A stretch of 64,000 nucleotides of DNA from positions 434,001 to 498,000 of the forward strand of contig JAQMWT010000524.1 in NCBI GenBank assembly GCA_029834535.1, read 5' to 3'. A program made the position numbers and the translations under genes. The notes beneath the pieces are model-generated. The model did no database searches. It was not told the origin of the DNA and was given only the letters and a program-made list of their open reading frames with translations. This DNA comes from Chrysophaeum taylorii. Taxonomy: Eukaryota > Sar > Pelagophyceae > Pelagomonadales > Pelagomonadaceae. This document shows positions 52,029-64,000 of this stretch, one piece after another; position 1 is the stretch's first letter, and each line of letters starts with the position of its first letter.

Positions 52029-55000
52029 TTAAGACACCGAGAGGAGCGCGAGGTAGAGCATCATGTTCGAGTAGGAACCTGCGTTCGTTCGGAAGAAGAA
52101 GAAGGAGGTTAGGTTAGGTGAGCGAGGGCTTGATGATGATAGATAAAAGACACCACTTACGCGAGGTGGCCCAGGAGGTGGCGTTGCGGCCGTCGATGTC
52201 CTTGGCTCTCGAGGAGGCGCCCTTGGAGAGGAGGCGAGAGGCGATGTCGAGGGCACCGGCCCTGGCGGCGTGCATGAGGGGCGTCTCGCGGCGCGCGTTG
52301 GAAAGGTCGACGTTGATGTTGGGCTGGCGGAGCAGGAGCTCGACGGCCTTGAGGCGCTTGTTGGCGGCCGCGAGCAGAAGAGGCGTCGCGCCGTCGGGGT
52401 CGCGCTTGATGTTGAGGAGGTCGGGCCTTTGGCGGAGGAGACCGTCGATCAGAAGGAGCTTGCCCTGGGCGGCGAGGTCGAAGATCGAGACGGTTTCGGG
52501 GTCGGCCTCGAGCATCGCGGCCAAGGAAACGTGAGCGTGCTCCGAGGCGTAGGAGGCCGCGTTTCTCCCTTGGGGGGTCTTGACGTAGCGGTCGGCGTTG
52601 GCGCGGAGGAGGCGGAGGACGCCGTCCTCGAAGCCCGCGGCCGCGGCTTGCATGAGGGGCGTGACGCCGCGGCTCGAGGCGAGGTCGACCTTGATCGCGG
52701 GATGCGAGAGAAGTTTGTCGAGCACGTCGAGCTTGCGGGTCGCGCAGCACGCGAGGAGGGCGGTTTCGTGAGGCTGGGTGCGGTCGATCGCGTTGACGTC
52801 CACCCCCTGTTTGACGAGGGCGACGACGCCGTCGACCTGGCCTTCCGCGGAGAGTTGCTGGGCGGTGTGTTTGGTGGGGTCCCAGCGCAGCAAGGGTACG
52901 GCGAGGCGGTCGGCACGGTCGACGAGGGTTTCGTTTTTTGCCGTAGGCTGGCGCGAGCGCTTCGAGCTGAGGCGCCGGAGGGCGTCGGCGTCGGCGCGGG
53001 CGCGGCGCTGGGCCCAGTCGAGGGCCGTCCTGCCCGAGCGGTCGGCGCGGCGGCGAGAGGCGCCCGCGCGCAGGAGCATCAGAAGCATCGTCGAGGAGCC
53101 GCGGTGTGCGGCGTACATGAGGGGCGTGAGGCCGAGGGGGTTGGCGAGGTCGACGCGGATGCCCGGCGCGTCGAGGAGGGCGGTAGCGGCGCGGCGCGCG
53201 TCGTAGGCGCACGCGGCGATGAGCGGGGTCGCGAGTTCGAGGTGCCAGCCGTCGGCTCCGTGGATGCGCCGGCACTCGTTGGGCGAGGCGCCCTGCGCGA
53301 CGAGGGCCGCCACCTTGGCGCCGTCGTCGCGGGCCGCCGCCTCGACCAGCAGCATCTTCCGGGGGTCGACGCTCAACAGTTCGCGAAGTTGTTCGCGAGT
53401 CGAAGCGTCCGAGCCGTCGGTCGCGCGCGCCGAGGTTTCGGCATGGTCCAACGCCGTGCGGCCGCGGTCGTCGCGGGCTTCGCGGTCGGCGCCGTGGCGC
53501 AGCAACAAGGTCACGAGGGCGTGGCTTCTTTTCTGGGCCGCGTACATGAGGGGCGTCAGGCCGCCCCTCCCCCTTCTGTTCACGTCGGCCGCGCGCCACC
53601 GCGGGGGGTCCCCCGGTGGTTCAACGAGAGACCGCGCCAAATCGACGTCGTCGTTGTAGGCCGCCGCAACGAGGGCCGTATAGCCCTTGTCGGGGTCGGC
53701 GCGGTCGGGGTCGACGCCTTGCTCCAAAAGAGCGACGACGTCCGCGTGACGCCTGTCGCGAGCCTTCTCGAAGACGCGGTCAACTTTAGGGTCGTTCCGG
53801 AGCACGGCGACCAGCCGCGGGTGGCCGCCGGCCGACTCGGCCCACCTCAAGGCCGTGCGGCCCGAGGCGTCCACCTTGGTCCGCGAGCTGCCGCGCGCCA
53901 GCAACGTCGTCGCGACCGCCACCTGGAGGTCGGGCGTCGCCGCCGCCGCTCCGCGCGGAGCCAGCACCCTCGCCGCCTCCTCCTCCTCCCGCTGGGAGGA
54001 GGAAGAAGAAGGGAACAGTTTTCCCACGGCCGTGCCCACGACCGTCGCCACCAACGACGATGATTCCTCCCTGTTGAGGTCGCGGACGACGTCCTGGTCG
54101 AGGCCGACGGAACGCATGAGGGCCGTTTGGCCCGCGAAGGCGCCCGATTTCGCGGCCGAATCGACGTCGCGGACGTGCGGGAGAAGAGCTGCGAGACACT
54201 CCGTAGCCCCGGCGGCAGCCGCGGCGACGAGGGGAGGCACGCCGAGCTTGCCGCACACGGCGTCCGCGTCGGCGCCGCGGAGGAGGAGGCCGCGGGTCTT
54301 GGGGGCGTCGTTCGAGGCGCACGCCCTCGTCAACGGGTTCTCGCCCGAAACCGGATCGACGCGCGGGTCCCCCGCCTGCAGCGCCTCGGCGCACGCGTCG
54401 TGGCGCGCCTCCCGAGCGAGGTGCGCGGCGCTCCGGCCGCGCGCGTCGACGAGTTTCGGGTTGGCGTTCAACAACAACAAAGCGCAGGTCGTCTCGAGGT
54501 CGCCGAGGCTCGCCCCGACCATCAAGGCCGTCTGGCCCTGGCGCGCGACGTTGTGCTTGTCGGTGACGATGCGCGCGTCGATCGCCGCCACGCTCTGCTC
54601 GCAGGCCTCCAAGGCCGCCGTGATCGACTCGAGGTGGCGCGAGTCGATCGCCGCTACGAGAGGCGTCGTCGACTGGTCCACCGCGAGGCCGCAAGGGTCG
54701 GCTCCCGAGGCGAAGAGGAGCCGGAGCTGGCGCGGGTCGCGCCGCACGGCCGCGTCGACGGCCTTGTGGGTCAAGGCGGCCGTCTTGACGCCGCGCTCGA
54801 AGTCGTCCTTGGATATCAAGCCCTCGAGGGGTGCAGAAGACGTGAGCGTCGAACGCGCGAAGTTTACGGCCGCGCACACGTTCGCGAAAGCGTACCCCAT
54901 CTCCGACCTCAAGAGCTGCTCGTCGGCATAGGTCTCGACGAACCAGAGGACCGACGCGAACTTGGCAGGGTTTGCCTGGATCACCGTCCAGGTGATCGCG

Positions 55001-56910
55001 GGCAGCAGCTCGTCGGCGCCGATCGCGTTGTAGGCCGCCAGGGGCTTGCCTCGGTTCGAGGAGGCCTCGACCGCCGACGCGACGAACCTCACCGACGAGG
55101 CCAGCCGTTCGAGGGCGTCCGTCGCCGTCCTGGCCTCGCTCACCTCGACGAGCTCGAGCTGCGCGACCGTCCACTCGGGCTTGGATTCTTCGGGAATAAC
55201 AACGCTCGACGACGACGACGACGACGATCCGGCGGCGAGTCGCGCGACGACGCCGAGGTCGGCCAGCCGCAAGAACCTGAGGCGGGCGAGGTGCGCCGAG
55301 AGCTCGGCGTCTTTCTCGGTGGAGGCCTTCATGGCCGCGTCGAAGATGCGGTCCATCACGCGGCGCTCGAGGATTCGGCGGGCCTGGGCCCAATACGCCT
55401 CGTCGCCCTCCGCCAACAACCGCTTCTCCCTGAGCGTTCTCGACGCGAATTCGACGGCAGACCAAAACATGGGGCCCGGTCGCTTGGCGCGGTCGGGCGA
55501 TCTCAGCAGCGTCCGGAGGTCGCACTTGTTGAAGCTCGCCACGAACTCCTCGAGCTGGTCCCGGAGCTTGGAGGCCTCCTTCGACGCGAGGGCGCGCTCG
55601 ACGTCCGACTCCTTGCAGCTACCGCGCTTCTGGGTCGATCGTCTCGCCGACTCCTCGCCGTTGTTTACGTCTTCGTCGAGGAAGAACGAGTCAGCGAGAG
55701 TTTCGGGCGAGGCTTCGACGAACCCGACCTTGACAGGAACCGTCGCCGCGTCGAGGAGGCCCATCGTCGCAGCGAACGACAACCCGCCCACCCGCACGCC
55801 GTCGATGCTCACGACGGCCGATCCGATCGAAGGCGGAGCCTCGCCGTTCGCAGCCCTCGCCGCCGCCTTCCGGTCCCTACCGTCGACCACGGCAGTCCCA
55901 AAGGATTTCGGCAGCTCGGCAAATTGCAGCAGACCGAGCACGGGCTCGGAGAACTCGATCTCGTAGGTTTCCCCGGGAGCGCGGCGCGCAGCACGCGGCC
56001 ACCGCGGCGGTCGCCCGTCGCGAGCCTCGCCCGACGATCCGCGCGCGCGAGAAAACGCGTGCCACGGCGGCGCCGAAGCACCGAGGCGAATGGTGTCCTT
56101 GATCTCGAAGGGAGCCTCCTCCTTCTCCGCGCTCTCCAACGACATGTCGAGTTCGGGCTGGTCTGGCTGGTCGATCGCCGTGAACTGACCGTCGCCCGTC
56201 ACCACCGTCGACGACATCACGAACGGCAGCTTCTCGACGGTCGCTTTTTCGCCCGCCGCCAGCGGCGGCTCGTCGACCAAAAGAGCCGCGTCCACGCGCG
56301 TCGGCGGGATCGGCGACACGTACTCCGTCACCTTCTTCACCCTCTTTGCCGCCGGCACGTCCGTCCCAAATATAGAATCCGAGAACATCGTCGCGACCGC
56401 GTCCGAATACGTCCGCTCGTGCGCCGACGCGCACCACGAATCGAACCGCTCGCGCCCGCCGCTCGACCGCCACACGACGGCCGTCGACTGCCTCACGTAT
56501 CCGCGCAATTCGCGCACCTCCCACCGCTCCACGATCGTCGACGACTTTTTAGAGATTCTCGCCTCGAGCCACAGAAACTCCGACCGCAGCAAACACCGCT
56601 GCTCTTCGGTCACCGCCTCGGACCCTTCCTCGTACCGCACCGTCCGGACGCGCCCCTCGTACATCCGGTCGGCCCGCCACTCCCCATCAACGTACTTCTT
56701 CACCCCGCGCCGCCGCTGCCATTGCGGGTCGCCGCCCTTACCCCCCAAAAACAGCGTGAAAAACGGACTAAACGGCATCGCCAGGACCGTCTTCCCCACG
56801 TCCCGCAGCCTCGTGTACTCGTGCCACTCCAGAAACGGCAGGTACGCCGTCGTCGTGTTTGTCCAGTCGTCGGCGCCCTCCTCTGGCCGCCATCCGTCTT
56901 CTCCCGCCAT
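52029..56910 (-). CDS. PDZ-VPS9-ankyrin protein, putative Rab5-family GEF
   Basis: Two exons: 56910-52161 and 52078-52029. The 82-bp intron has donor GTAAGT, a CTAAC branch-like site and acceptor CGCAG, and removal gives a tail ending NMMLYLALLSVS. Total about 1,599 residues. Residues 1-250: unknown, Trp-rich. About 318-400: PDZ-like (VLGLLQFAELPKSFG, IGSAVVSIDGVRVGGLS). About 430-715: helical bundle and VPS9 domain, with GADELLPAITWTVIQANPAK and a later MGYAFANVCAAVNF, the conserved D/P and Y residues of VPS9. From about 720 to the end: some twenty ankyrin repeats (GQTALMVGASLGDLETTCAL, TPLMYAAQKRSHALVTLLLR). VPS9 plus ankyrins recalls ANKRD27/VARP in endosomal trafficking. The final repeats reach the C-terminus. 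Confidence 0.82.
52079..52160 (-). other. 82-bp GT-AG intron
   Basis: Donor GTAAGT at 52160, CTAACCTAACC near the 3' side, acceptor GCAG at 52082-52079. Reading through it would end the protein at KPSLT. Confidence 0.75.
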
Positions 56911-57451
56911 CTCTGACTCTTACTTTTATACAATAAAAAAAAACCCTCTAGATATTATTATATCGCCAGCACTCTTGTGAACGTCCTACGCGCGGGGCGG
57001 CAACCTTTTTTTTTTTTTTTTTGACAGACTAACATAAATAAATTAATTAATTAATTACCGAGGTTTATGTTATTGCGAGAACCACGTGCCTTCGCGCCGC
57101 CTCCAGCTGCGCAACGCTCCCACCACCGTCCTGCTGCCGCCCGCGGCTTCTTTCATTCACTCGCCCAAGTTGCTGTTGTTGTTGTTCACGAGTAATAAGT
57201 ACCACCCGTCTCCATTTCACAACAAGCAGCACCAGCAGTAGCAGCAGAAATACGACGACGACGACATAGCAGGGTAATTAATTATTAGTGACTACAAGAG
57301 TAGTGAGGGGGTTATTTATTAATTAATTAATTAGTAGAACCTCGTGGTATAGGACAGACAGCAAAAGTCAAACCACATCCTTCATGCTCCCCACACACAC
57401 CCCTCTTAGCAGTCGACATTTAAAGACAGACAGACAGCAAAAAGGTCGGCG
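56911..57451. other. Divergent intergenic region between the VPS9-ankyrin and P5CS genes
   Basis: Contains a run of about 18 T (57,005-57,022), two AATTAATTAATTAATTA blocks (near 57,041 and 57,320), a GTTGTTGTTGTT tract, and the small retroelement insertion at 57,353-57,442. Presumably promoters for both genes. Confidence 0.45.
57353..57442 (+). mobile_element. Minimal retroelement 3'-end insertion with 14-bp flanking repeats
   Basis: The 3' terminal unit (CCACATCCTTCATGCTCC ... CTTAGCAGTCGACATTTAAA) is framed by GACAGACAGCAAAA at 57353-57366 and again at 57429-57442. This is the pattern of a target-site duplication around a 5'-truncated insertion. It ends ten bases before the P5CS start codon. 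Confidence 0.6.
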
Positions 57452-58280
57452 ATGCGCGAGTCGCTCGCCAAGATGAAGACCGTGGTCATAAAGGCCGGGA
57501 CGTCGGTGGTGTCGAACAGCGACGGGTCCCCGAGCCTCGTGCGGCTGTCGGGTATCGTCGAGCAGGCGAGCGCCCTGATGCAGGAGAACAAGCAGGTGGT
57601 CCTGGTAACGTCGGGGGCGGTGGGGTGCGGCCGGTCGCGGCTCCGGAAGCAGGCGTTGCTGTCGCGAAGCGTCCGGGACCACCTGGCGGCGGCATCATCG
57701 TGGGACGACAAGCACTACGACAGCGCCTGCGCGGCGGCGGGGCAGCTCGCGCTGATGTCGCTGTACGAGACTCTATTCTCGACGGTAGACGTCGAAGCTT
57801 CGCAATTTCTGGTGACGCAAATCGACCTCGAAGATGGCACGCGTCGGCAGAACCTCAAGTACGCCATCAGCGAGACGTTGAGGGTCGGGATGATCCCCAT
57901 AATCAACGAGAACGACGCGGTCTCGGCGAATAAAGGCTACGACGTTCCAGATTCCGTCTTCTCCGACAACGACGGTCTCGCCGCCCTCGTCGCTCACTTG
58001 TGCGAGGCCGAGCTGCTGATTCTGCTCTCGGATGTCCAGGGGTTGTACGACCGTCCCCCCGACGCCCCCGGGGCTACCCTGATATCCCGCTGCTCGACGA
58101 AGACCAAGGCGGGGACCTTCGGGTCGAAGTCGCCGCGCGGGAGAGGTGGCATGGAGGCCAAGGTCCAATCTGCGTTCCGCGCGTTGAACCTGGGCGTCAA
58201 GTGCGTCGCGCTCGCGTCGGGCAACGAACCCGGCGTCATCACAAAACTCGTCGCCGGCGACAACATAGGGACTATCTTCT

Positions 58281-58321
<41 letters not shown>

Positions 58322-59584
58322 CCGATAAGCGTCGCGCGGCGCGCGAGAGAGCAGGGGCGTGAGCTCCAGAGCCAGGGGGCGGAGGTGCGTACGAAGATGC
58401 TTGGCGCGATCGCGGCGGCCCTCGAGGCCCATCGCGACGAGATCCTCGCGGCGAACGAGCGCGACGTCGACGCTTCCGAGTCGATAGCTCTTAGCCTCCG
58501 TCAGCGACTCAAGTTGACGGAAGATAAGCTCCGCACTCTCTCGAAAGGGGCGCTCGCGCTCGCTGCGGCCCCCGACCCCGTGCACCGTGTCCTCGAAAAA
58601 CGGGAGCTCGCCGACGGCCTCGTGCTCGAGAAGCGGTCGGCCGCCTTGGGCGTCGTTTTGGTCGTCTTCGAGGCCAGGCCGGAGGCTCTCGTTCAGATCT
58701 CGTGCCTCGCGATCCGCGCGGGGTGCGCTTTAATATTGAAGGGCGGCTCCGAAGCGCGACACTCGAACCTCTGTCTCAAGAAAGTTATCGACGCGGCGGT
58801 CAAAAAACCCGTCGTCTCGCTCCTCCCCGACCGTCGCGCGGTTAAGGCCCTTCTCGATCACCCCGAGAGCGCGACATTGGTGGATCTCGTCGTGCCGCGC
58901 GGCTCGAACAAGCTCGTCCGCGACATCCAGGCCGCCACGAAGATTCCGGTGCTCGGCCATGCCGACGGCATCTGCCACGCCTACGTCCACGACGACGCCG
59001 ACCCCCGCAAGGCGGGGGAAATCCTCGTCGACGCCAAGACCGACTACCCCGCCGCCTGCAACGCCGTCGAGACCATTCTCGTGAACGCTAATTTTCCTCA
59101 CTTGGATCGCATCGTCCGGGACCTTTTGGAGGCCGGGGTTACGTTGGTCCCAGGACCGCGCGCCGTCCAAGCCAAGAGATTTCCCGGCCCCTCGGCCGAC
59201 GACCTCTCGAAAGAGTACGGAGAGAAAACTTGTCTAATCGAACTCGTCGATTCCATCGAAGAGGCCGTCGCCTTCGTCAATCAACACTCCTCCAGCCACA
59301 CCGACACCATAATCACCGAATCCCAGGAGGTGGCCGACCTCTACTTGCGCCAAGTCGATAGCGCGTGCGTTTTCCACAACGCCTCCACCCGCTTCTCGGA
59401 CGGGTTCAGGTTCGGCCTCGGCGCCGAGCTCGGGGTCGCCACCGGGCGCCTCCACGCCCGCGGACCCGTCGGGGTCCAGGGATTTCTCACCTACAAGTGG
59501 CTTTTGAAATCACAGGATTACCACACCCAAACCCAGTTCGCCAACAACCAAAAATCCTACACCCACGTCGACCTTTCAGTATGA
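57452..59584 (+). CDS. P5CS: Bifunctional delta-1-pyrroline-5-carboxylate synthase
   Basis: 710 residues, ATG 57452. Residues 1-270 are glutamate 5-kinase: MKTVVIKAGTSVVSN, VVLVTSGAVGCGR, IPIINENDAVSAN, FSDNDGLAALVA, and GRGGMEAKVQSA. An Asp run of 13 residues (about 271-283, a GAC repeat) replaces the usual interdomain linker. Residues about 285-700 are gamma-glutamyl-phosphate reductase: LEKRSAALGVVLVVFEARPE, ALILKGGSEARHSN, and DYPAACNAVETILV with the catalytic Cys, then RFSDGFRFGLGAELG near the end. It makes pyrroline-5-carboxylate from glutamate with ATP and NADPH, the committed step of proline synthesis. Both active sites appear intact. No targeting peptide is visible, so the enzyme is probably cytosolic. 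Its stop abuts the minisatellite shared with PCID2. Confidence 0.95.
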
Positions 59585-59875
59585 ACTAAAAACGAACTAA
59601 AAACGAAGAACTAAAACGAACTAAAAACGAAGAACTAAAACGAACTAAAAACGAACTAAAAACGAAGAACTAAAACGAACTAAAAACGAAGAACTAAAAC
59701 GAACTAAAAACGAACTAAAAACGAAGAACTAAAACGAACTAAAAACGAAGAACTAAAACGAACTAAAAACGAACTAAAAACGAACTAAAAACGAACTAAA
59801 AACGAACTAAAAACGAACTAAAAACGAACTAAAAACGAACTAAAAACGAACTAAAAACGAACTAAAAACGAACTA
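59585..59875. repeat. AACTAAAAACG minisatellite filling the P5CS-PCID2 gap
   Basis: About 290 bases of 11-bp AACTAAAAACG units. In the left part they alternate with an AAGAACTAAAACG variant to form a longer period; the right part is a pure array. It starts at the P5CS stop and runs to the stop codon of the convergent gene (its TAG is part of the repeat). Confidence 0.92.
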
Positions 59876-61072
59876 AAAACTCCCGCCGCCGCCGGTGCCA
59901 AAGGACGAGGCGAGGTGGGGAAACGGGTCTTTCTTCGACAGGACCAAAGTCTGCTTGGTGTGGGAAATATACCCCTTGACGAGATTTTTGTACATGAGGT
60001 TGGCCACCAGGCACTCGACGTCGTCGGGGTCGGGGGGGGGGGTCGTCGTCGACAGCGCCGCCAACGCCGTCGCAAACAAATCCAGCTTCAGCTGGGCCGT
60101 CCTGTTGTTGATGAGGTAGATTTTCTTCAGCAAGCTCCGGTACACCAGAATCTTGCACTTTTCGATGAGCAAAAATGTTCCCCGCTTGACGAACCGCAGT
60201 TGGTGTCGCTCGAGGTGGCGCTCGAACGACCGCGCGTCGCCGCTCTTTATCGCCGCAACCAACGGTCCCACGTCATCCACGAACCCGTACTTCTCCAGAA
60301 GCTTTTGCGTCGGCAGAACGCCGCGCCGCAGCCTGATCGGCAGCAAAAATGCCAAAATCGCACGCTTGTTCCGGATCGCGTCCTTGCGGCACTTGGAAAA
60401 CGCCGCTTCCAGGTGCTCCTCGGCCGCCGCGTACTGGTCCTCGAACATCCGGAGCCGCCCCACAAAGTACCGGTACATCACCACGTCACCCTTGGGAAAC
60501 TGCGACCATTCGAGGGGTTTGGCCTCGAGCGACCGGATCAGCGGCTGCGCGAGCTTCACGAGGTAAAGCCGGAAGTAAATCTTCATCAACTGCGACACGA
60601 CGTACAGCGTCGCCACCCTTTTCCCAGCGCGATCTGTCCAGCACGCCGAGAACCCCTTCTTCAGCGTCGCCTCAACCTCGCGCACGGTCTCCTGCCCGCC
60701 GGCGTCCGCCCGCTCGGCCGCGACCCTCGCCTCGATCGTCATAACCCTCACCGCCGGCACGACCCAACCCCCCTCCTCCCGCAGCACATTCAGCAACGCG
60801 TTGTACGCCCCCACCAGGCTATCGTACACGATGTCGGCGCGCTCTGCTTCGTATCCGGCCCGCCCACACACCGTCTTGGCGGCCACAACTCCCCATTTCT
60901 CGCCGCACACTTCCACGCCCATCGCCTCCACCTGACCCTTGCTCTGGAGGACCCACGCCACGCTCCGCGCGCTCAGCCCTTTTTGCACCGTCACCTCCGC
61001 GGCGAGACCCGCCCCGTTCTGCGCCTTGACGCACCGACCAACGCTCGCAAACACGGCCCGCACCTCCTCCAT
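59873..61072 (-). CDS. PCID2: PCI-domain protein of the PCID2/Thp1 (TREX-2) family
   Basis: 399 residues from ATG 61072 (MEEVRAVFASVGRCV); the frame is open further upstream but that part is low complexity. The central and C-terminal chain follows PCID2/CSN12-like proteins closely: VSQLMKIYFRLYLVKLAQPL, LIRSLEA, GDVVMYRYFVGRLRMFEDQY, NKRAILAFLLPIRLRRGVLP and EKCKILVYRSLLKKIYLI, then ECLVANLMYKNLVKGYISHT, the winged-helix end of the PCI fold, and KDPFPHL. In TREX-2 this subunit links transcription to mRNA export at the nuclear pore, with SAC3/GANP and DSS1. Length is normal for the family. The final GGGGSF is encoded next to the minisatellite. Confidence 0.88.
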   Translation of the reverse strand: MEEVRAVFASVGRCVKAQNGAGLAAEVTVQKGLSARSVAWVLQSKGQVEAMGVEVCGEKWGVVAAKTVCGRAGYEAERADIVYDSLVGAYNALLNVLREEGGWVVPAVRVMTIEARVAAERADAGGQETVREVEATLKKGFSACWTDRAGKRVATLYVVSQLMKIYFRLYLVKLAQPLIRSLEAKPLEWSQFPKGDVVMYRYFVGRLRMFEDQYAAAEEHLEAAFSKCRKDAIRNKRAILAFLLPIRLRRGVLPTQKLLEKYGFVDDVGPLVAAIKSGDARSFERHLERHQLRFVKRGTFLLIEKCKILVYRSLLKKIYLINNRTAQLKLDLFATALAALSTTTPPPDPDDVECLVANLMYKNLVKGYISHTKQTLVLSKKDPFPHLASSFGTGGGGSF

Positions 61073-61485
61073 CTCTTTACGTGAGGGGGTTTGGTGCTGC
61101 TGCAGAGGGGTGAGCGAGTTGGGGGGGGGGAGGGGGGTCCTGAAACGTAACGAACTTTTTTTTGTTTTCCGATGATGATAATATGATGACGTCGCCATTT
61201 TTAGAGGAGGAGGACCTAGCTATGATGATGCAAAAGCTTCCTCGAATCTTTTTGCTTTCTTGTTTTCCGATGACGTCGTTGGTGTTCTTCTTGCATTTTG
61301 GAATCCAAAAATAATTGCAACGAAGTTTAATGACGTGCACTTTCGTCGTCGTCCTACACAAGACCTCTTGACTTCAAGTCTCCTCCTTCTCAAGGAAACT
61401 AACTGAACTGAACTGAACTGATGATGATATGGTGTTTGTTGTTGGTCTCGTGGGAACAAAAAAAAATCGACATGTGGACGAGACA
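61073..61485. other. Intergenic region upstream of PCID2
   Basis: About 410 bases with homopolymers and a short AACTG repeat (61,399-61,421). No gene seen. Confidence 0.45.

Positions 61486-64000
<2,515 letters not shown>

Noticed and set aside
54127-56916. 929-codon plus-strand frame
   Set aside because: Antisense of the VPS9-ankyrin gene, Arg-rich, no domain.

Overview
This is eukaryotic nuclear DNA. Genes sit on both strands, often divergent with only tens of bases between start codons. Several carry spliceosomal introns of about 40-80 bp, and the repeats include retrotransposon, helicase and microsatellite families. GC is high (my impression, not computed). The gene set (a CCT-domain regulator, an SPX-SLC13 phosphate transporter, a giant FG-GAP/PSxxPS/REJ/GPS surface protein, and clustered glycosyltransferases with a sulfotransferase fusion) suggests a photosynthetic stramenopile microalga, perhaps pelagophyte-like. 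That placement is inference.

Layout. 1-418: the 3' end of an acidic protein. 0.77-7.0 kb: a surface-glycan cluster with a DUF707-like transferase, a Fringe-like glycosyltransferase fused to a sulfotransferase, a HIT-domain protein, a glycosyltransferase with a Cys-rich tail, and a second DUF707-like protein. Both divergent promoters in this cluster carry AAAACGGTTA. 6.95-8.17 kb: a CorA-type Mg transporter with two frameshifts and a stop. 8.22-9.29 kb: a decayed PIF1/Helitron-type helicase element; its inverted partner lies at 39.25-43.52 kb. Between the two copies are a lipase, an unassigned protein, an SPX-SLC13 transporter and one giant gene (16,975-38,420, ten exons, 6,989 residues in my model). 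The giant protein runs FG-GAP repeats, 33-residue repeats, eight 133-residue Cys modules, a mucin-like PSxxPS region of about 2,900 residues, REJ, GPS and about nine membrane segments.

The right-hand helicase copy has taken in a head-to-tail array of a non-LTR retroelement. Its protein joins an RT to a C-terminal PD-X12-D restriction-like endonuclease, and every junction lies in (GACA)n. A very short copy of the same 3' end sits just upstream of the P5CS start. Further right come a CCT-domain gene, a CCCH zinc-finger gene, a gene-poor stretch (47.2-50.2 kb), ERCC8/CSA facing a DUF6787-like gene, a PDZ-VPS9-ankyrin Rab-GEF-like protein, bifunctional P5CS, a PCID2/Thp1-like PCI protein, and an edge-truncated membrane protein with a frameshift explained by an 11-bp tandem duplication.

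Two signals look least ordinary. One is the apparently (GACA)n-targeted retroelement array. The other is recurrent GC-AG introns whose donor reads GCGCG, each fixed by reading frame or zinc-finger spacing. The genes do not form one pathway; the clearest functional grouping is the secretory glycan cluster with the mucin-like surface protein.
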